Below are positions 30,306 through 39,971 of a stretch of DNA of 64,000 bases, piece by piece (position 1 is the stretch's first letter; each line of letters starts with the position of its first letter). The notes beneath the pieces are model-generated. The model saw nothing but the letters and a program-made list of their open reading frames with translations. It had not been told where the DNA came from and did not search any database. The stretch comes from Pectobacterium punjabense (GTDB taxonomy: Bacteria; Pseudomonadota; Gammaproteobacteria; Enterobacterales; Enterobacteriaceae). Location of the stretch: assembly GCF_012427845.1 (NCBI RefSeq), contig NZ_CP038498.1, positions 1,240,001 through 1,304,000 on the forward strand, read 5' to 3'. Made by a program: the position numbers and the translations under genes.

Positions 30306-31628
30306 GTGCTAGAACGTTTATCCTGGAAAAGGCTGGCATTGGAGCTAGCTTTTTTTTGTTTGCCCGCTTTACTGCTGGGGCTGATTTTTGGCTATCTGCC
30401 CTGGTTTCTGCTGGTCGCCGTATTAGGCTTACTCTGCTGGAATTTTTATAACCAGCTCAAACTCTCTTATTGGCTGTGGGTTGACCGTAGTATGACGCCA
30501 CCGCCTGGTCGCTGGAGCTGGGAGCCATTGTTTTATGGGCTCTATCAGATGCAGTTGCGTAATCGACGCCGTCGCCGGGAACTGGCGCTCTTGATCAAAC
30601 GGTTTCGCAGTGGCGCTGAATCATTGCCAGATGCCGTAGTGATCACCACCGAAGAGGGAACGATTTTCTGGTGTAATCATCTGGCACAGCACCTACTCAA
30701 TTTCCGCTGGCCGGAGGATAACGGTCAGAATATCCTCAACTTATTGCGCTATCCTGAATTCACTAATTACATGAAGGGGCAAGATTTTAGTCGTCCTCTC
30801 ACGTTGCAGTTGAATAATTCCCACCATGTTGAATTCCGCGTGATGCCGTATTCCGAAGGGCAACTTCTGATGGTAGTGCGTGACATTACGCAAATGCATC
30901 AACTCGAAGGTGCCAGACGTAACTTTTTTGCCAATGTTAGCCATGAACTGCGTACGCCACTGACGGTGTTGCAAGGCTATCTGGAAATGATGCAGGAAGA
31001 AACGCTGGATGCCGCGCTACGTGGGAAGGCGTTGAATACGATGCAGGAACAGACTCGACGCATGGACGGGCTGGTCAAACAACTGCTGACCTTGTCGCGG
31101 ATTGAGGCTGCGACGGCGATTGATTTGAATGAAAAAGTCGATATTCCGTTAATACTGCGCGTATTACAGCGTGAAGCGCAGACCCTGAGTCAGGGGCGTC
31201 ATGAGATCGTCTTTCGTGTAAATGAAAACCTCCGCGTGTTTGGTAATGAAGAACAACTGCGCAGTGCGGTATCCAATCTGGTGTATAACGCGGTCAACCA
31301 TACGCCAGCAGGAACGCGTATCGAAGTCTGCTGGCAGAAGATCCCACAAGGTGCGCAATTTCAGGTCAGCGATAACGGGCCGGGGATTGCGGCTGAGCAC
31401 TTGCCGCGCCTGACTGAACGTTTTTATCGCGTGGATAAGGCGCGTTCGCGGCAAACCGGCGGCAGCGGGTTGGGGCTGGCGATTGTTAAGCACGCACTTA
31501 GCCACCACGATTCCCGTCTGGAGATCATGAGTGAAGATGGTCTGGGATCGCGTTTTGTCTTTACGTTGCCGAATCGGTTGATTGTCCCTGCCTCTCTGGC
31601 TGAAAATACGGTGAAACCTTCAGCCTGA
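30306..31628 (+). CDS. phoR: Phosphate regulon sensor histidine kinase PhoR
   Basis: PhoR phosphorylates PhoB when phosphate is low and receives the signal through the Pst transporter and PhoU. The 440-residue protein begins with GTG (GGAGAAA 8 bases upstream). It has two N-terminal membrane helices (about 10-55), a PAS domain (about 95-205), the phospho-accepting His213 in [11 protein letters not shown], and the HATPase motifs N-box ([12 protein letters not shown]), DNGPGIA and [12 protein letters not shown]. It lies between phoB and the PstS-like gene, very probably in one transcript. Confidence 0.96.
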   Translation: MLERLSWKRLALELAFFCLPALLLGLIFGYLPWFLLVAVLGLLCWNFYNQLKLSYWLWVDRSMTPPPGRWSWEPLFYGLYQMQLRNRRRRRELALLIKRFRSGAESLPDAVVITTEEGTIFWCNHLAQHLLNFRWPEDNGQNILNLLRYPEFTNYMKGQDFSRPLTLQLNNSHHVEFRVMPYSEGQLLMVVRDITQMHQLEGARRNFFANVSHELRTPLTVLQGYLEMMQEETLDAALRGKALNTMQEQTRRMDGLVKQLLTLSRIEAATAIDLNEKVDIPLILRVLQREAQTLSQGRHEIVFRVNENLRVFGNEEQLRSAVSNLVYNAVNHTPAGTRIEVCWQKIPQGAQFQVSDNGPGIAAEHLPRLTERFYRVDKARSRQTGGSGLGLAIVKHALSHHDSRLEIMSEDGLGSRFVFTLPNRLIVPASLAENTVKPSA

Positions 31629-31643
31629 CGGAAAACGCTATCT

Positions 31644-32582
31644 ATGACATCCGCCACTCGTATTGCGGGCGCTTTTTTACTGCTGCTCAGCGCGTTGTGC
31701 TCCGCACAGCCTCGTCAGATGCTGGCGGGTAATCTTTCCAGTGCGGGGTCGGATACGCTGGCTAACCTGATGGCCTTTTGGGCGGCGGATTTCAGTCAGC
31801 ATTATCCGAACGTGAATTTACAGATTCAGGCTGCTGGCTCATCGTCTGCGCCGACGTCTCTGGCGTCGGGGGCAGCCCAGCTTGGGCCGATGAGCAGGGC
31901 GATGAAAGCTAGCGAAATTGAGGCGTTTGTTCAGCACTACGGTTATCCACCGCTGGCGGTGCCTGTGGCTATGGATGCGCTAGTCGTGTTGGTTAATCAG
32001 GATAACCCTCTGCTTGGATTAAACTTGTCACAGTTGGATGCTATCTTTTCGATTACGCAGCGCTGTGGTAATCAGCAGCCGATAAAACAGTGGGGCGACC
32101 TCGGCTTACGCGGTAGCTGGGAGAAACGGACGTTACTACGCTATGGGCGAAATTCTGCCTCAGGAACCTATGGGTTCTTTAAACAAAAAGCGCTATGCCG
32201 CGGCGATTTCCTTCCTCAAGTTAATGAATTACCCGGTTCGGCGTCCGTGGTACAAGCGGTTGCGGCATCAACTGATGCGATTGGTTACGCCAGCGTGGGC
32301 TTTCGTACTAGCGGCGTGAAGATGTTGCCATTAGCTGCTCAAGGCACCGATTATATTTATCCTTCGACGGAAAATATCCGCAGCGGTTTGTATCCCTACA
32401 CCCGTTATCTCTATATCTATGTCAACAAAGCGCCCAGTCAACCCCTGGAAGCGCTGACAGCGGCATTTTTAGCCCGTGTGCTGTCCGAAACGGGGCAGTC
32501 GCTGGTGAATCAGGATGGTTATTTGCCGCTGCCAGAAGAAACGCGTCGTCAGGCGCGGCAGCAGATTGGCTTGCCTGAATAA
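31644..32582 (+). CDS. PstS-like phosphate-binding periplasmic protein in the phoBR operon
   Basis: The 312-residue product has a signal peptide (cleavage near SAQP, residues 20-23) and belongs to the PstS-like periplasmic binding-protein family. It shows the typical N-terminal AGSDTLANLM, QIQAAGSSSAPTSLASGAAQLGPMSR, and the later YGRNSASGTYGFFKQ phosphate-binding loops. It starts 15 bases after phoR, so it should be co-transcribed and phosphate-regulated. No pstCAB or phoU lies nearby, and E. coli lacks a gene here. It may act as an extra phosphate-binding or sensing protein rather than as the main PstS; that is inference. Confidence 0.85.
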   Translation: MTSATRIAGAFLLLLSALCSAQPRQMLAGNLSSAGSDTLANLMAFWAADFSQHYPNVNLQIQAAGSSSAPTSLASGAAQLGPMSRAMKASEIEAFVQHYGYPPLAVPVAMDALVVLVNQDNPLLGLNLSQLDAIFSITQRCGNQQPIKQWGDLGLRGSWEKRTLLRYGRNSASGTYGFFKQKALCRGDFLPQVNELPGSASVVQAVAASTDAIGYASVGFRTSGVKMLPLAAQGTDYIYPSTENIRSGLYPYTRYLYIYVNKAPSQPLEALTAAFLARVLSETGQSLVNQDGYLPLPEETRRQARQQIGLPE

Positions 32583-32622
32583 TGTCTCTTCCATCATGAA
32601 TTTGCGCTATCTTCACGCTACA

Positions 32623-32635
32623 TGAATTTTATTCA
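32623..32635 (+). promoter_or_regulatory. Putative MetR-binding site
   Basis: TGAATTTTATTCA is a perfect match to the MetR consensus TGAA-N5-TTCA. It lies 63 bp before the MetJ boxes and 189 bp before the MetE-like gene, in the order expected for a MetR-activated methionine gene. Confidence 0.6.
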
Positions 32636-32697
32636 TGTGATGTGAAAAATCTTCTATTGCCCTGTGATTCGCCACGTGACAGGATAGCTTTAAATTT

Positions 32698-32713
32698 AGA
32701 CGTCCAGATGGCT
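32698..32713 (+). promoter_or_regulatory. Two tandem MetJ boxes
   Basis: AGACGTCC and AGATGGCT are adjacent 8-mers matching the met box AGACGTCT at 7 of 8 and 5 of 8 positions. They lie 111 bp before the MetE-like start codon and predict repression by MetJ with S-adenosylmethionine. Confidence 0.6.
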
Positions 32714-32823
32714 AAATAAGATTAAATGTAACTATCCCTCTGGGCAAATATTTCATATTGAAACTATATGCCAGTACGTTTCTTTCCTAAAGATAGGTGC
32801 TGGTAACATGTCAGGAGCGACAG

Positions 32824-33930
32824 ATGGCGAATACCTTATCCCCTTTCCGTGCCGATATCGTCGGCAGTTTCTTGCGTCCGGCTGCGATTAAGCAGGCTCG
32901 TCTTCAGCATCAGGCGGGCGAGATTGATGATGTCGCGCTGCGGAATATTGAAGATCGTGAGATTCTGCGGGTGGTAGACAAGCAGCGTGAAGCGGGCTTG
33001 AAGATAGTGACGGACGGTGAGCTGCGTCGTGCCTGGTGGCACTTTGACTTCTTTGCCGACTTGCACGGTGTAGAGCGTTACGAAGCCGATCACGGTATTC
33101 AATTCAACGGTATTCAGACTAAATCCCATGCGATTCGTGTCGTGGATAAAGTGAGTTTTAATCCCCAACACCCAATGCTCGATCATTTCCGCTACCTGAA
33201 CAGCATTTCTGGTGATGCAGTTGCTAAAATGACGATTCCTAGCCCAAGCGTTATGCATTTCCGCGGCGGACGAAAAGCGATTGATGCGACAGTTTATCCC
33301 GATCTGGCTGACTACTTTGACGATTTGGCGCAAACCTGGCGCGATGCGATCCACGCATTTTATGATGCGGGTTGCCGCTTCCTACAACTGGATGACACCG
33401 TGTGGGCCTATTTGTGCTCTGACGATCAAAAACGCCAGATCCGAGAACGTGGTGAAGATCCCGCACAGTTGGCACGGACCTATGCCGATGTCCTGAATAA
33501 AGCGCTGGCTGATAAACCAGCCGATCTGGTTATCGGTTTACACGTTTGTCGTGGCAATTTCCGTTCGACCTGGATTTCTGAAGGCGGGTATGAACCTGTT
33601 GCAGAAATTCTGTTTGGTGAGGTGAACGTCGATGCATTCTTCCTGGAATACGACACCGAGCGAGCGGGGGGCTTTGAACCGCTGCGTTTTGTGAAACCGG
33701 GTCATCAGCAGGTTGTGCTAGGGCTGATCACCACGAAGAACGGCGAGCTGGAAGACGCTGAGGTTGTGCAGGCACGCATCGCGGAAGCGGCAAAGTATGT
33801 CGATCTCAGCCAGATTTGCCTGAGCCCGCAGTGTGGCTTTGCTTCAACGGAAGAGGGCAACAGCCTGACGGAAGAGCAGCAGTGGAATAAGCTGAGACTT
33901 GTTGTGGATATTGCTAATCGCGTGTGGTGA
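32824..33930 (+). CDS. MetE-like cobalamin-independent methionine synthase family protein (short, C-terminal-domain form)
   Basis: The 368-residue protein corresponds to the catalytic C-terminal barrel of MetE and resembles the YxjG/YxjH group. Zinc ligands can be read as the His and Cys in GLHVCRGNF, the Glu in FFLEYDTE and the Cys in SPQCGFAS. The N-terminal half of MetE, which helps bind the polyglutamyl folate, is missing, so the methyl donor may differ. The start at 32824 follows AGGAGCG; the frame from 32797 adds 9 residues without support. Upstream MetR and MetJ sites tie it to the methionine regulon. It is a single-gene insertion between phoBR and brnQ relative to E. coli. Confidence 0.88.
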   Translation: MANTLSPFRADIVGSFLRPAAIKQARLQHQAGEIDDVALRNIEDREILRVVDKQREAGLKIVTDGELRRAWWHFDFFADLHGVERYEADHGIQFNGIQTKSHAIRVVDKVSFNPQHPMLDHFRYLNSISGDAVAKMTIPSPSVMHFRGGRKAIDATVYPDLADYFDDLAQTWRDAIHAFYDAGCRFLQLDDTVWAYLCSDDQKRQIRERGEDPAQLARTYADVLNKALADKPADLVIGLHVCRGNFRSTWISEGGYEPVAEILFGEVNVDAFFLEYDTERAGGFEPLRFVKPGHQQVVLGLITTKNGELEDAEVVQARIAEAAKYVDLSQICLSPQCGFASTEEGNSLTEEQQWNKLRLVVDIANRVW

Positions 33931-33970
33931 CACCGATGAAGTAACCTTATTCCTATAATGGATATACCGA

Positions 33971-33998
33971 GGCTGGATCGTACGATCCGGCCTTTTTT
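33971..33998 (+). terminator. Rho-independent terminator of the MetE-like gene
   Basis: GGCTGGATCG TACGATCCGGCC is a near-perfect palindrome followed by TTTTTT, 40 bases after the stop codon. Confidence 0.88.
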
Positions 33999-34280
33999 GT
34001 GGCTGTTATCCCGCTTTCTATCTGCGACGTTTTTGTGCAATATGTTTTTTTTATGATCGAACAACGCATTTTATGTCGTTTTTTGTCAGTTTTATTGCAA
34101 TGAAATATCGATAAATGCGCAAATCATGTGTCATGCAAATCAGTATAAACCAATTTATATCCTTATTTTTTAGTATAGAAAGGATAGATACTCTGGTTTT
34201 TAGATCTCCGCTTGTCTTTTTACGCTATAAACGGTTTACTTAGCACCCAATATGGCTGTTCAAAAAATAACTCCTAGTAT

Positions 34281-34391
34281 ATGACCGCCATCTTTCGCGT
34301 CGCCAGAGTGTTGGCATCATGCTTCGGGCTACTCATTTGCGGATGGCTTCTGGCGGCGATAAACGACACGATTTCCTTTCTATCGATTTGA
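34281..34391 (+). CDS. Possible 36-residue leader ORF upstream of brnQ
   Basis: ATG at 34281 opens a 36-codon frame ending TGA at 34389-34391, 21 bases before brnQ. Thirteen of the 36 residues are Ile, Val or Leu (for example ARVLAS and FGLLICGWLL), which suggests either a branched-chain-responsive leader peptide or a small membrane peptide. A stem (CGCCAGA 34301-34307 with TCTGGCG 34350-34356) lies inside it. No Shine-Dalgarno sequence and no downstream U-tract terminator are visible, so this is a weak call. Confidence 0.3.
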   Translation: MTAIFRVARVLASCFGLLICGWLLAAINDTISFLSI

Positions 34392-34412
34392 TACAGGCAA
34401 CACGACATAACT

Positions 34413-35732
34413 ATGAGCCATCGTTTAACTTCCAAAGATATTGTGGCATTAGGTTTTATGACCTTTGCTTTATTCGTGGGGGCTGGAAATATTATTTTCC
34501 CGCCTATGGTGGGATTGCAGGCAGGAGAGCATGTTTGGACTGCTGCAATCGGCTTCTTGCTGACAGCGGTTGGCCTACCTGTACTAACTGTCATTGCGCT
34601 TGCTCGGGTTGGTGGCGGCGTTGATGCGTTAAGCTCGCCGATTGGTAAAAAGGCCGGTGTAGTCTTGGCTACCGTGTGCTATCTGGCTGTTGGGCCACTG
34701 TTCGCGACGCCGCGTACGGCAACCGTTTCGTTTGAAGTCGGCTTGGCTCCTTTGGTTGGTAATGGCGCGTCTCCTCTGTTGATTTATAGCCTGATTTATT
34801 TTGCTATTGTGATCGCGATTTCCCTGTATCCGGGCAAACTGCTGGATACGGTCGGCCATGTGCTGGCGCCGTTGAAGATCATCGCTCTGGCGGTATTGGG
34901 TATTGCCGCAGTGCTGTGGCCTGCGGGTACGCCAATTCCTGCGACAGAGGAATATGAGCATCTGCCGTTTTCCAATGGTTTCGTTAACGGCTATCTGACG
35001 ATGGATACGCTGGGCGCAATGGTCTTTGGTATCGTGATCGTCAATGCGGCGCGTTCACGTGGAGTGACAAGCTCAGTACTGCTGACGCGTTATACCGTGT
35101 GGGCTGGGTTAATTGCAGGTATTGGCCTGACGTTGGTCTATTTGAGCCTGTTCCAGCTTGGTTCTGTCAGCGGCGAACTGGTGCCGCAGGCGCTGAACGG
35201 GGCAGAGATCCTCCATGCTTATGTGCAACACACTTTTGGTAACATGGGAAGCAGCTTCCTGGCGTTGCTAATCTTTATCGCGTGTCTGGTGACGGCGGTG
35301 GGATTGACCTGTGCGTGTGCTGAATTCTTTGCACAATATCTGCCGTTGTCCTATCGCACGCTGGTATTTGTGTTGGGAACGTTCTCGATGGTGGTGTCCA
35401 ACTTGGGTTTGAGCCATTTAATCCAACTTTCCATTCCTGTACTGACGGCGATTTACCCACCGTGTATCATTCTGGTTTTACTGAGTTTTACGCTGCGTTG
35501 GTGGAATAGCGCTTCGCGTATTGTGGCTCCCGTCATGCTAGTCAGCCTGTTATTTGGCATGATTGATGGTGTAAAATCATCGGCTTTCAAATCGCTGTTG
35601 CCAGAGTGGAGCCTCAATCTGCCACTGAGTGAGCAAGGATTGGCCTGGTTGCCACCGTCGCTGCTGATTTTACTGGTTGCAGTGATTTACGACAGACTGT
35701 GTGGTCGTCAGGAAGTTACGGTACATCAATAA
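34413..35732 (+). CDS. brnQ: Branched-chain amino acid:cation symporter BrnQ (LIVCS family)
   Basis: BrnQ imports leucine, isoleucine and valine with sodium or protons across the inner membrane. The 439-residue, 12-helix protein opens with the family signature ([27 protein letters not shown]) and contains [11 protein letters not shown] and the central [16 protein letters not shown]. Length equals E. coli BrnQ. It lies downstream of phoBR as in E. coli, with two added genes between. It is closed by a terminator at 35804-35834. Confidence 0.95.
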   Translation: MSHRLTSKDIVALGFMTFALFVGAGNIIFPPMVGLQAGEHVWTAAIGFLLTAVGLPVLTVIALARVGGGVDALSSPIGKKAGVVLATVCYLAVGPLFATPRTATVSFEVGLAPLVGNGASPLLIYSLIYFAIVIAISLYPGKLLDTVGHVLAPLKIIALAVLGIAAVLWPAGTPIPATEEYEHLPFSNGFVNGYLTMDTLGAMVFGIVIVNAARSRGVTSSVLLTRYTVWAGLIAGIGLTLVYLSLFQLGSVSGELVPQALNGAEILHAYVQHTFGNMGSSFLALLIFIACLVTAVGLTCACAEFFAQYLPLSYRTLVFVLGTFSMVVSNLGLSHLIQLSIPVLTAIYPPCIILVLLSFTLRWWNSASRIVAPVMLVSLLFGMIDGVKSSAFKSLLPEWSLNLPLSEQGLAWLPPSLLILLVAVIYDRLCGRQEVTVHQ

Positions 35733-35803
35733 TATCGTTAAGACCTGATAGCGCTGGGGCGGTAGGGGTATCCTACTGTTCCAGCACAGCGTTAGGTTTC
35801 TGC

Positions 35804-35834
35804 ACCACAGGTATTTGCCTGTGGTTTTTCTTTT
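35804..35834 (+). terminator. Rho-independent terminator of brnQ
   Basis: The stem ACCACAGG / CCTGTGGT with a 6-base loop is followed by TTTTTCTTTTT, between brnQ and proY. Confidence 0.9.
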
Positions 35835-35873
35835 TGTAATGTTTTTCTCTTATTAAGACAGGGTTGCTTATCA

Positions 35874-37250
35874 ATGGAACAACCATCTTCCAAGCTCAAG
35901 CGTGGGTTAAGCACGCGGCATATCCGCTTTATCGCCCTTGGCTCGGCGATCGGAACCGGCCTGTTTTATGGCTCCGCTAGCGCGATCCAAATGGCTGGCC
36001 CCAGCGTGTTGCTGGCTTACCTGATTGGTGGGATTGTCGCATATATCATCATGCGCGCCTTGGGTGAAATGTCGGTGCATAACCCGCAATCCAGCTCGTT
36101 TTCTCGCTATGCGCAGGATTATCTCGGTCCACTGGCGGGCTATATCACCGGCTGGACCTACTGCTTTGAGATGCTGATTGTCGCCATTGCCGATGTGACC
36201 GCGTTTGGTATCTACATGGGCGTCTGGTTCCCTGCGGTGCCGCATTGGGTGTGGGTCTTGAGCGTGGTGCTCATCATCGGTGCCATCAACCTGATGAATG
36301 TAAAAGCGTTTGGTGAACTGGAGTTTTGGCTCTCTTTCTTCAAAGTTGCCACCATTATCATCATGATCGTTGCTGGAATCGGCATTATCGTTTGGGGGAT
36401 TGGCAACGGCGGAGAACCTACCGGTATCCATAATCTATGGAGCAATGGCGGATTCTTCAGTAATGGTGTAATGGGGATGATTCTATCGCTACAGCTAGTG
36501 ATGTTTGCTTATGGCGGCGTGGAGATCATTGGGATCACCGCCGGTGAGGCCAAAGACCCGCATAAATCCATCCCTCGCGCGATTAACTCTGTACCCTGGC
36601 GTATTTTGGTGTTCTATGTCGGTACGCTATTCGTCATTATGTCGATTTACCCGTGGAATCAGGTAGGCACCAACGGTAGCCCGTTTGTGTTAACGTTCCA
36701 GCATATGGGTATTACGGCGGCGGCAGGTATTCTGAATTTTGTTGTGATTACCGCGTCGCTGTCGGCGATTAACAGTGACGTCTTCGGCGTCGGCCGTATG
36801 CTACACGGGATGGCGGAGCAGGGGCATGCACCGAAAGTGTTTAGCCGCATTTCCAAACGTGGTATTCCGTGGGTTACGGTGGTCGTGATGATGATGGCGC
36901 TGCTGGTAGCGGTGTACCTGAACTACATTATGCCCGGCAAAGTATTCCTGGTGATTGCTTCACTGGCCACCTTTGCGACAGTGTGGGTGTGGATCATGAT
37001 TCTGTTCTCTCAGATTGCGTTCCGTCGCCGTTTGAGCCCGGATGAAGTGAAGGCGCTGGCATTCCCGCTGCGCGGGGGGATAGTGACCTCCGTGTTCGGC
37101 ATTATCTTCCTGTTCTTCATCATCGGATTAATTGGCTACTTCCCGGACACGCGCGTGTCGCTGTATGTCGGTATTATCTGGATAGGGCTGCTTTTAGTGG
37201 GCTATGTCTGGAAGAAGAAGCATCAGAACGCGGTAGCGGCACAGAATTAA
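35874..37250 (+). CDS. proY: Proline-specific permease ProY (APC family)
   Basis: The 458-residue inner-membrane permease has about 12 helices and APC-family signatures: [20 protein letters not shown] (residues 11-30), GEMSVHNP, and the amino-acid permease loop [20 protein letters not shown]. It resembles E. coli ProY closely by recall, and brnQ-proY adjacency matches E. coli. Transport of proline is the accepted role, but related permeases take histidine, so substrate is family inference. Confidence 0.92.
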   Translation: MEQPSSKLKRGLSTRHIRFIALGSAIGTGLFYGSASAIQMAGPSVLLAYLIGGIVAYIIMRALGEMSVHNPQSSSFSRYAQDYLGPLAGYITGWTYCFEMLIVAIADVTAFGIYMGVWFPAVPHWVWVLSVVLIIGAINLMNVKAFGELEFWLSFFKVATIIIMIVAGIGIIVWGIGNGGEPTGIHNLWSNGGFFSNGVMGMILSLQLVMFAYGGVEIIGITAGEAKDPHKSIPRAINSVPWRILVFYVGTLFVIMSIYPWNQVGTNGSPFVLTFQHMGITAAAGILNFVVITASLSAINSDVFGVGRMLHGMAEQGHAPKVFSRISKRGIPWVTVVVMMMALLVAVYLNYIMPGKVFLVIASLATFATVWVWIMILFSQIAFRRRLSPDEVKALAFPLRGGIVTSVFGIIFLFFIIGLIGYFPDTRVSLYVGIIWIGLLLVGYVWKKKHQNAVAAQN

Positions 37251-37311
37251 GTTAGTTGCTTGCTATTAGAAGAAGCGCTCAGACTGTCAGTTGACAAACC
37301 TTTTTGTCGAA

Positions 37312-37423
37312 CGAAAACGGGAGTAACGAAATAGAAGAGTAAAGCGTTTGCGCCATGGATGGCGCAAGCCGAGCTTACATGGACGTACTTGCAGCGTCTT
37401 TACGATCTATTCGTTACTCCCGC
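37312..37423. repeat. Large palindromic hairpin element, copy 1
   Basis: Copy 1 of an element found again at 55843-55952. The outer stem CGGGAGTAACGAA (37318-37330) pairs perfectly with 37410-37422. An inner stem (ATAGA..GTAAAG with CTTTAC..TCTAT) continues it. A central palindrome TTGCGCCAT-GG-ATGGCGCAA lies at 37348-37367. It sits between the convergent genes proY and ybdG. The element has no coding capacity and may serve as a bidirectional terminator or RNA-stabilising structure. Confidence 0.8.
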
Positions 37424-37476
37424 ACTACGGACTTTATTAGCAACCTCTGCGCTTCCATTGGAGCATTTTTTTGTGC

Positions 37477-38754
37477 CTATTTCGCTTCCTGCGTAGTCAT
37501 TTTCTGCGCCATTACCCGCATATCGTGACCGGTTGGTGTCTGATGAATGCGGAGATCGAACTCGGGCAGAATCGCAAAGATATGGTCGAAAATGTCAGAC
37601 TGAATACTTTCATAGTCGACCCAGGCGGTGGTGTTGGTAAACGCATAAATTTCCAGCGGTACCCCTTCAGACGTTGGCGCAAGCTGCCGTACCATTAGCG
37701 TCATTCCTTTATGAATTCCCGGATGGGTACGCAGGTAAACCTGAAGATAGGCGCGGAACGTCCCCAGATTGGTTAGACGACGGCCGTTCAGCGGGGATGT
37801 CAGATCGGAGTCTGACTGTGCGTTGTGCTGCTCCAACTCGCTCTTCTTGTTTTGGATATACGCTGACAGTAACTTGCTGCGCAGCAATCGCGCCTGTTCG
37901 TCTTCCGTCATGAAATGCACGCTGGTGGTATCGATATTGATGCTACGCTTTATGCGCCGTCCCCCCGATTCCGACATCGAACGCCAGTTTTTGAAGGAGT
38001 CGGACACCAGCGAATAGGTGGGAATGGTGGTGACAGTATTGTCCCAGTTTTTCACTTTTACTGTTGTCAGCCCGATGTCGATAACGGCACCGTCAGCGCC
38101 ATATTTCGGCATTTCGAGCCAGTCTCCCAGCGTCAACATATCGTTAGCGGAAAGCTGGATTCCTGCCACGAGTCCCATAATCGGATCTTTGAACACCAAC
38201 ATCAGCACGGCGGCCATGGCACCTAAACCACTAATCAGAATCAGCGGTGATTTCCCGATGAGCAGTGATACCACCATGATACTGATGACGATGGTGGCGA
38301 TCAGTTTCAGACTCTGGAAGATACCGCGCAGCGGCAATTGAGCGGCGACTTTGGTTCGTGCGGAAACATTGAGCAGCACATCGAGTAGCGAGAACAGAGA
38401 CAGCAGCGCAAAAATCATGATCCACACTTGAGAGCAGATGATGAGCGCTTCACGGGTTTCACTTTGCGAAGGCAGCCACACAAAGACCTGAATATTCAGG
38501 ATCACCCCTTGCAACAGGAAGGCGAGCCGGTTAAACAAGTTGTGCTGTGTCAGCGCCTGCTTCCACCCGTGTCCTTCGGTCTTTCCTGGTTTATTGAGTG
38601 AGCGTAGAACCAGCCGTTTCAACACAACCTGATGCAAAATCAGGTGGATGACGGCAGAAATGAGCAATATCAGCCCAAGAACAATCAGTAACGCAATGAG
38701 GCTAGCGTGTTGTATTCCAGCTTCTCTCAGCCATAGCGCGAGATTTTGTTGCAT
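37477..38754 (-). CDS. ybdG: MscS-family mechanosensitive channel YbdG
   Basis: The 425-residue protein follows E. coli YbdG (about 415 residues), a miniconductance-type mechanosensitive channel of the inner membrane. It has several N-terminal helices, then the pore helix region [20 protein letters not shown] and the cytosolic MscS beta domain ([36 protein letters not shown]). The start at 38754 has AAAAGGAG 6 bases upstream; the longer frame to 38796 adds 14 unsupported residues. It converges on proY. Confidence 0.92.
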   Translation of the reverse strand: MQQNLALWLREAGIQHASLIALLIVLGLILLISAVIHLILHQVVLKRLVLRSLNKPGKTEGHGWKQALTQHNLFNRLAFLLQGVILNIQVFVWLPSQSETREALIICSQVWIMIFALLSLFSLLDVLLNVSARTKVAAQLPLRGIFQSLKLIATIVISIMVVSLLIGKSPLILISGLGAMAAVLMLVFKDPIMGLVAGIQLSANDMLTLGDWLEMPKYGADGAVIDIGLTTVKVKNWDNTVTTIPTYSLVSDSFKNWRSMSESGGRRIKRSINIDTTSVHFMTEDEQARLLRSKLLSAYIQNKKSELEQHNAQSDSDLTSPLNGRRLTNLGTFRAYLQVYLRTHPGIHKGMTLMVRQLAPTSEGVPLEIYAFTNTTAWVDYESIQSDIFDHIFAILPEFDLRIHQTPTGHDMRVMAQKMTTQEAK

Positions 38755-38899
38755 GCGTTCTCCTTTTATTCCAGTGAATCTGTCGTGCATTAACACGATG
38801 TGGCTTTAAGGCTAAGGATTTAGCGCCCCTAGTCAACCTTTTGTATTTTTTGGGATCGCGAAGGCGAGCAGTGAGAAGATCGATGAGAGAAACATCGCG

Positions 38900-38930
38900 A
38901 AAAAAAAGCCAGTCGCATAGCAACTGGCTT
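38900..38930 (-). terminator. Rho-independent terminator of the peroxiredoxin gene
   Basis: On the minus strand AGCCAGT...ACTGGCT is followed by a run of seven or eight T, 37 bases after the stop codon. Confidence 0.88.
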
Positions 38931-38966
38931 GATTATCACATTGCCCATGAGGGCAACGATGAGGGA

Positions 38967-39569
38967 TTACAGCTTGTCTGCGTTTTCAGACAGGTATTTC
39001 GCTACGCCATCTGGTGACGCGCCCATACCGGATTTCCCTTTTTCCCACTGTGCCGGACAGACTTCGCCGTGCTCTTCGTGGAATTGCAGCGCGTCAACGG
39101 TACGCAGCATTTCATCAATGTTACGACCCAGCGGCAGATCGTTAACGACCTGATGGCGAACCACACCGCTTTTGTCGATCAGGAAAGAACCACGCAGTGC
39201 AACACCGGCTTCTGGGTGCTCAATGCCGTAGGCCTTCTGGATTTCGCGCTTAATGTCAGCAACCATCGCATATTGCACTTCGCCGATGCCGCCTTTGTCT
39301 ACAGGGGTTTTACGCCATGCATTGTGAACAAACTCGGAATCGAAAGAAACACCAACCACTTCTACGCCACGTTTCTTGAACTCGGCATAGCGGTGATCGA
39401 AAGCAATCAGTTCTGATGGGCAAACGAAGGTAAAGTCCATCGGCCAGAAGAAAATCACGGCTGCTTTACCGTTGATGTGCTTCTTCAGGTTGAAATTTTC
39501 GACGATTTCGCCACTGCCTAAAACGGCAGCTGCGGTAAAGTCTGGGGCTTGACGAGTTACCAGGACCAT
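38967..39569 (-). CDS. Typical 2-Cys peroxiredoxin
   Basis: This thiol peroxidase reduces hydrogen and organic peroxides. The 200-residue protein has the peroxidatic Cys50 in MDFTFVCPSE, the active-site Arg region, GGIG (in KGGIGEVQY), and a resolving Cys in HGEVCPAQW near residue 171. A C-terminal extension ends KYLSENADKL. It resembles the TsaA/eukaryotic-like 2-Cys type more than E. coli AhpC, and no ahpF lies nearby, so thioredoxin is the likely reductant. The start at 39569 follows CAGGAGT. It is a single-gene unit, added here relative to E. coli. Confidence 0.93.
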   Translation of the reverse strand: MVLVTRQAPDFTAAAVLGSGEIVENFNLKKHINGKAAVIFFWPMDFTFVCPSELIAFDHRYAEFKKRGVEVVGVSFDSEFVHNAWRKTPVDKGGIGEVQYAMVADIKREIQKAYGIEHPEAGVALRGSFLIDKSGVVRHQVVNDLPLGRNIDEMLRTVDALQFHEEHGEVCPAQWEKGKSGMGASPDGVAKYLSENADKL

Positions 39570-39747
39570 AATTACTCCTGTAGATAGCGGTTAATGATCG
39601 GAAGATATAAAAAACAGCGATCAGTATAGGGATTCTGTCTGAGTGAATACAGGCAAAGAGACCAATCAATGAGATAGCTTTTGTCTATTGAACTCATCGC
39701 TATTTCCTTTCAATAAATTATATTAACCCTTTTAATCGAAAGGACAA

Positions 39748-39940
39748 TATCCCTGTCATACTTCAAGCTGCTTGTGCGTTGGCTGCCCTTACTCGCCCCA
39801 GTCACTTACCTGAGTAAGCTCCTGGGGACTCGCGCAGTTGCCGCGTTACAAGGCCGCATGGCCTTGTCCTAAAGGACCAACGCAGAGCGTTGTTCAAAAC
39901 GCTCACGTTTTGTCACGCAACTCGAATTATTTAAGGTATA
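39748..39940 (-). repeat. ERIC element carrying an extra internal segment of about 66 bp
   Basis: The ends ATATCCCTGTCATACTTCAAG and CTCGAATTATTTAAGGTATA are the ERIC termini. The core dyad CCCCAGTCACTTACCTGAG..CTCCTGGGG is intact. The length is about 193 bp against a consensus of about 127. The extra segment (about 39840-39910) has its own dyads (AAGGCCGCATGGCCTT and AACGCTCACGTTTTG), as in known longer ERIC forms. It lies between acpH and the peroxiredoxin gene. Confidence 0.9.
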
Positions 39941-39971
39941 GGTGGCGTAGAAAAACGGAAAAGTTGTGATC

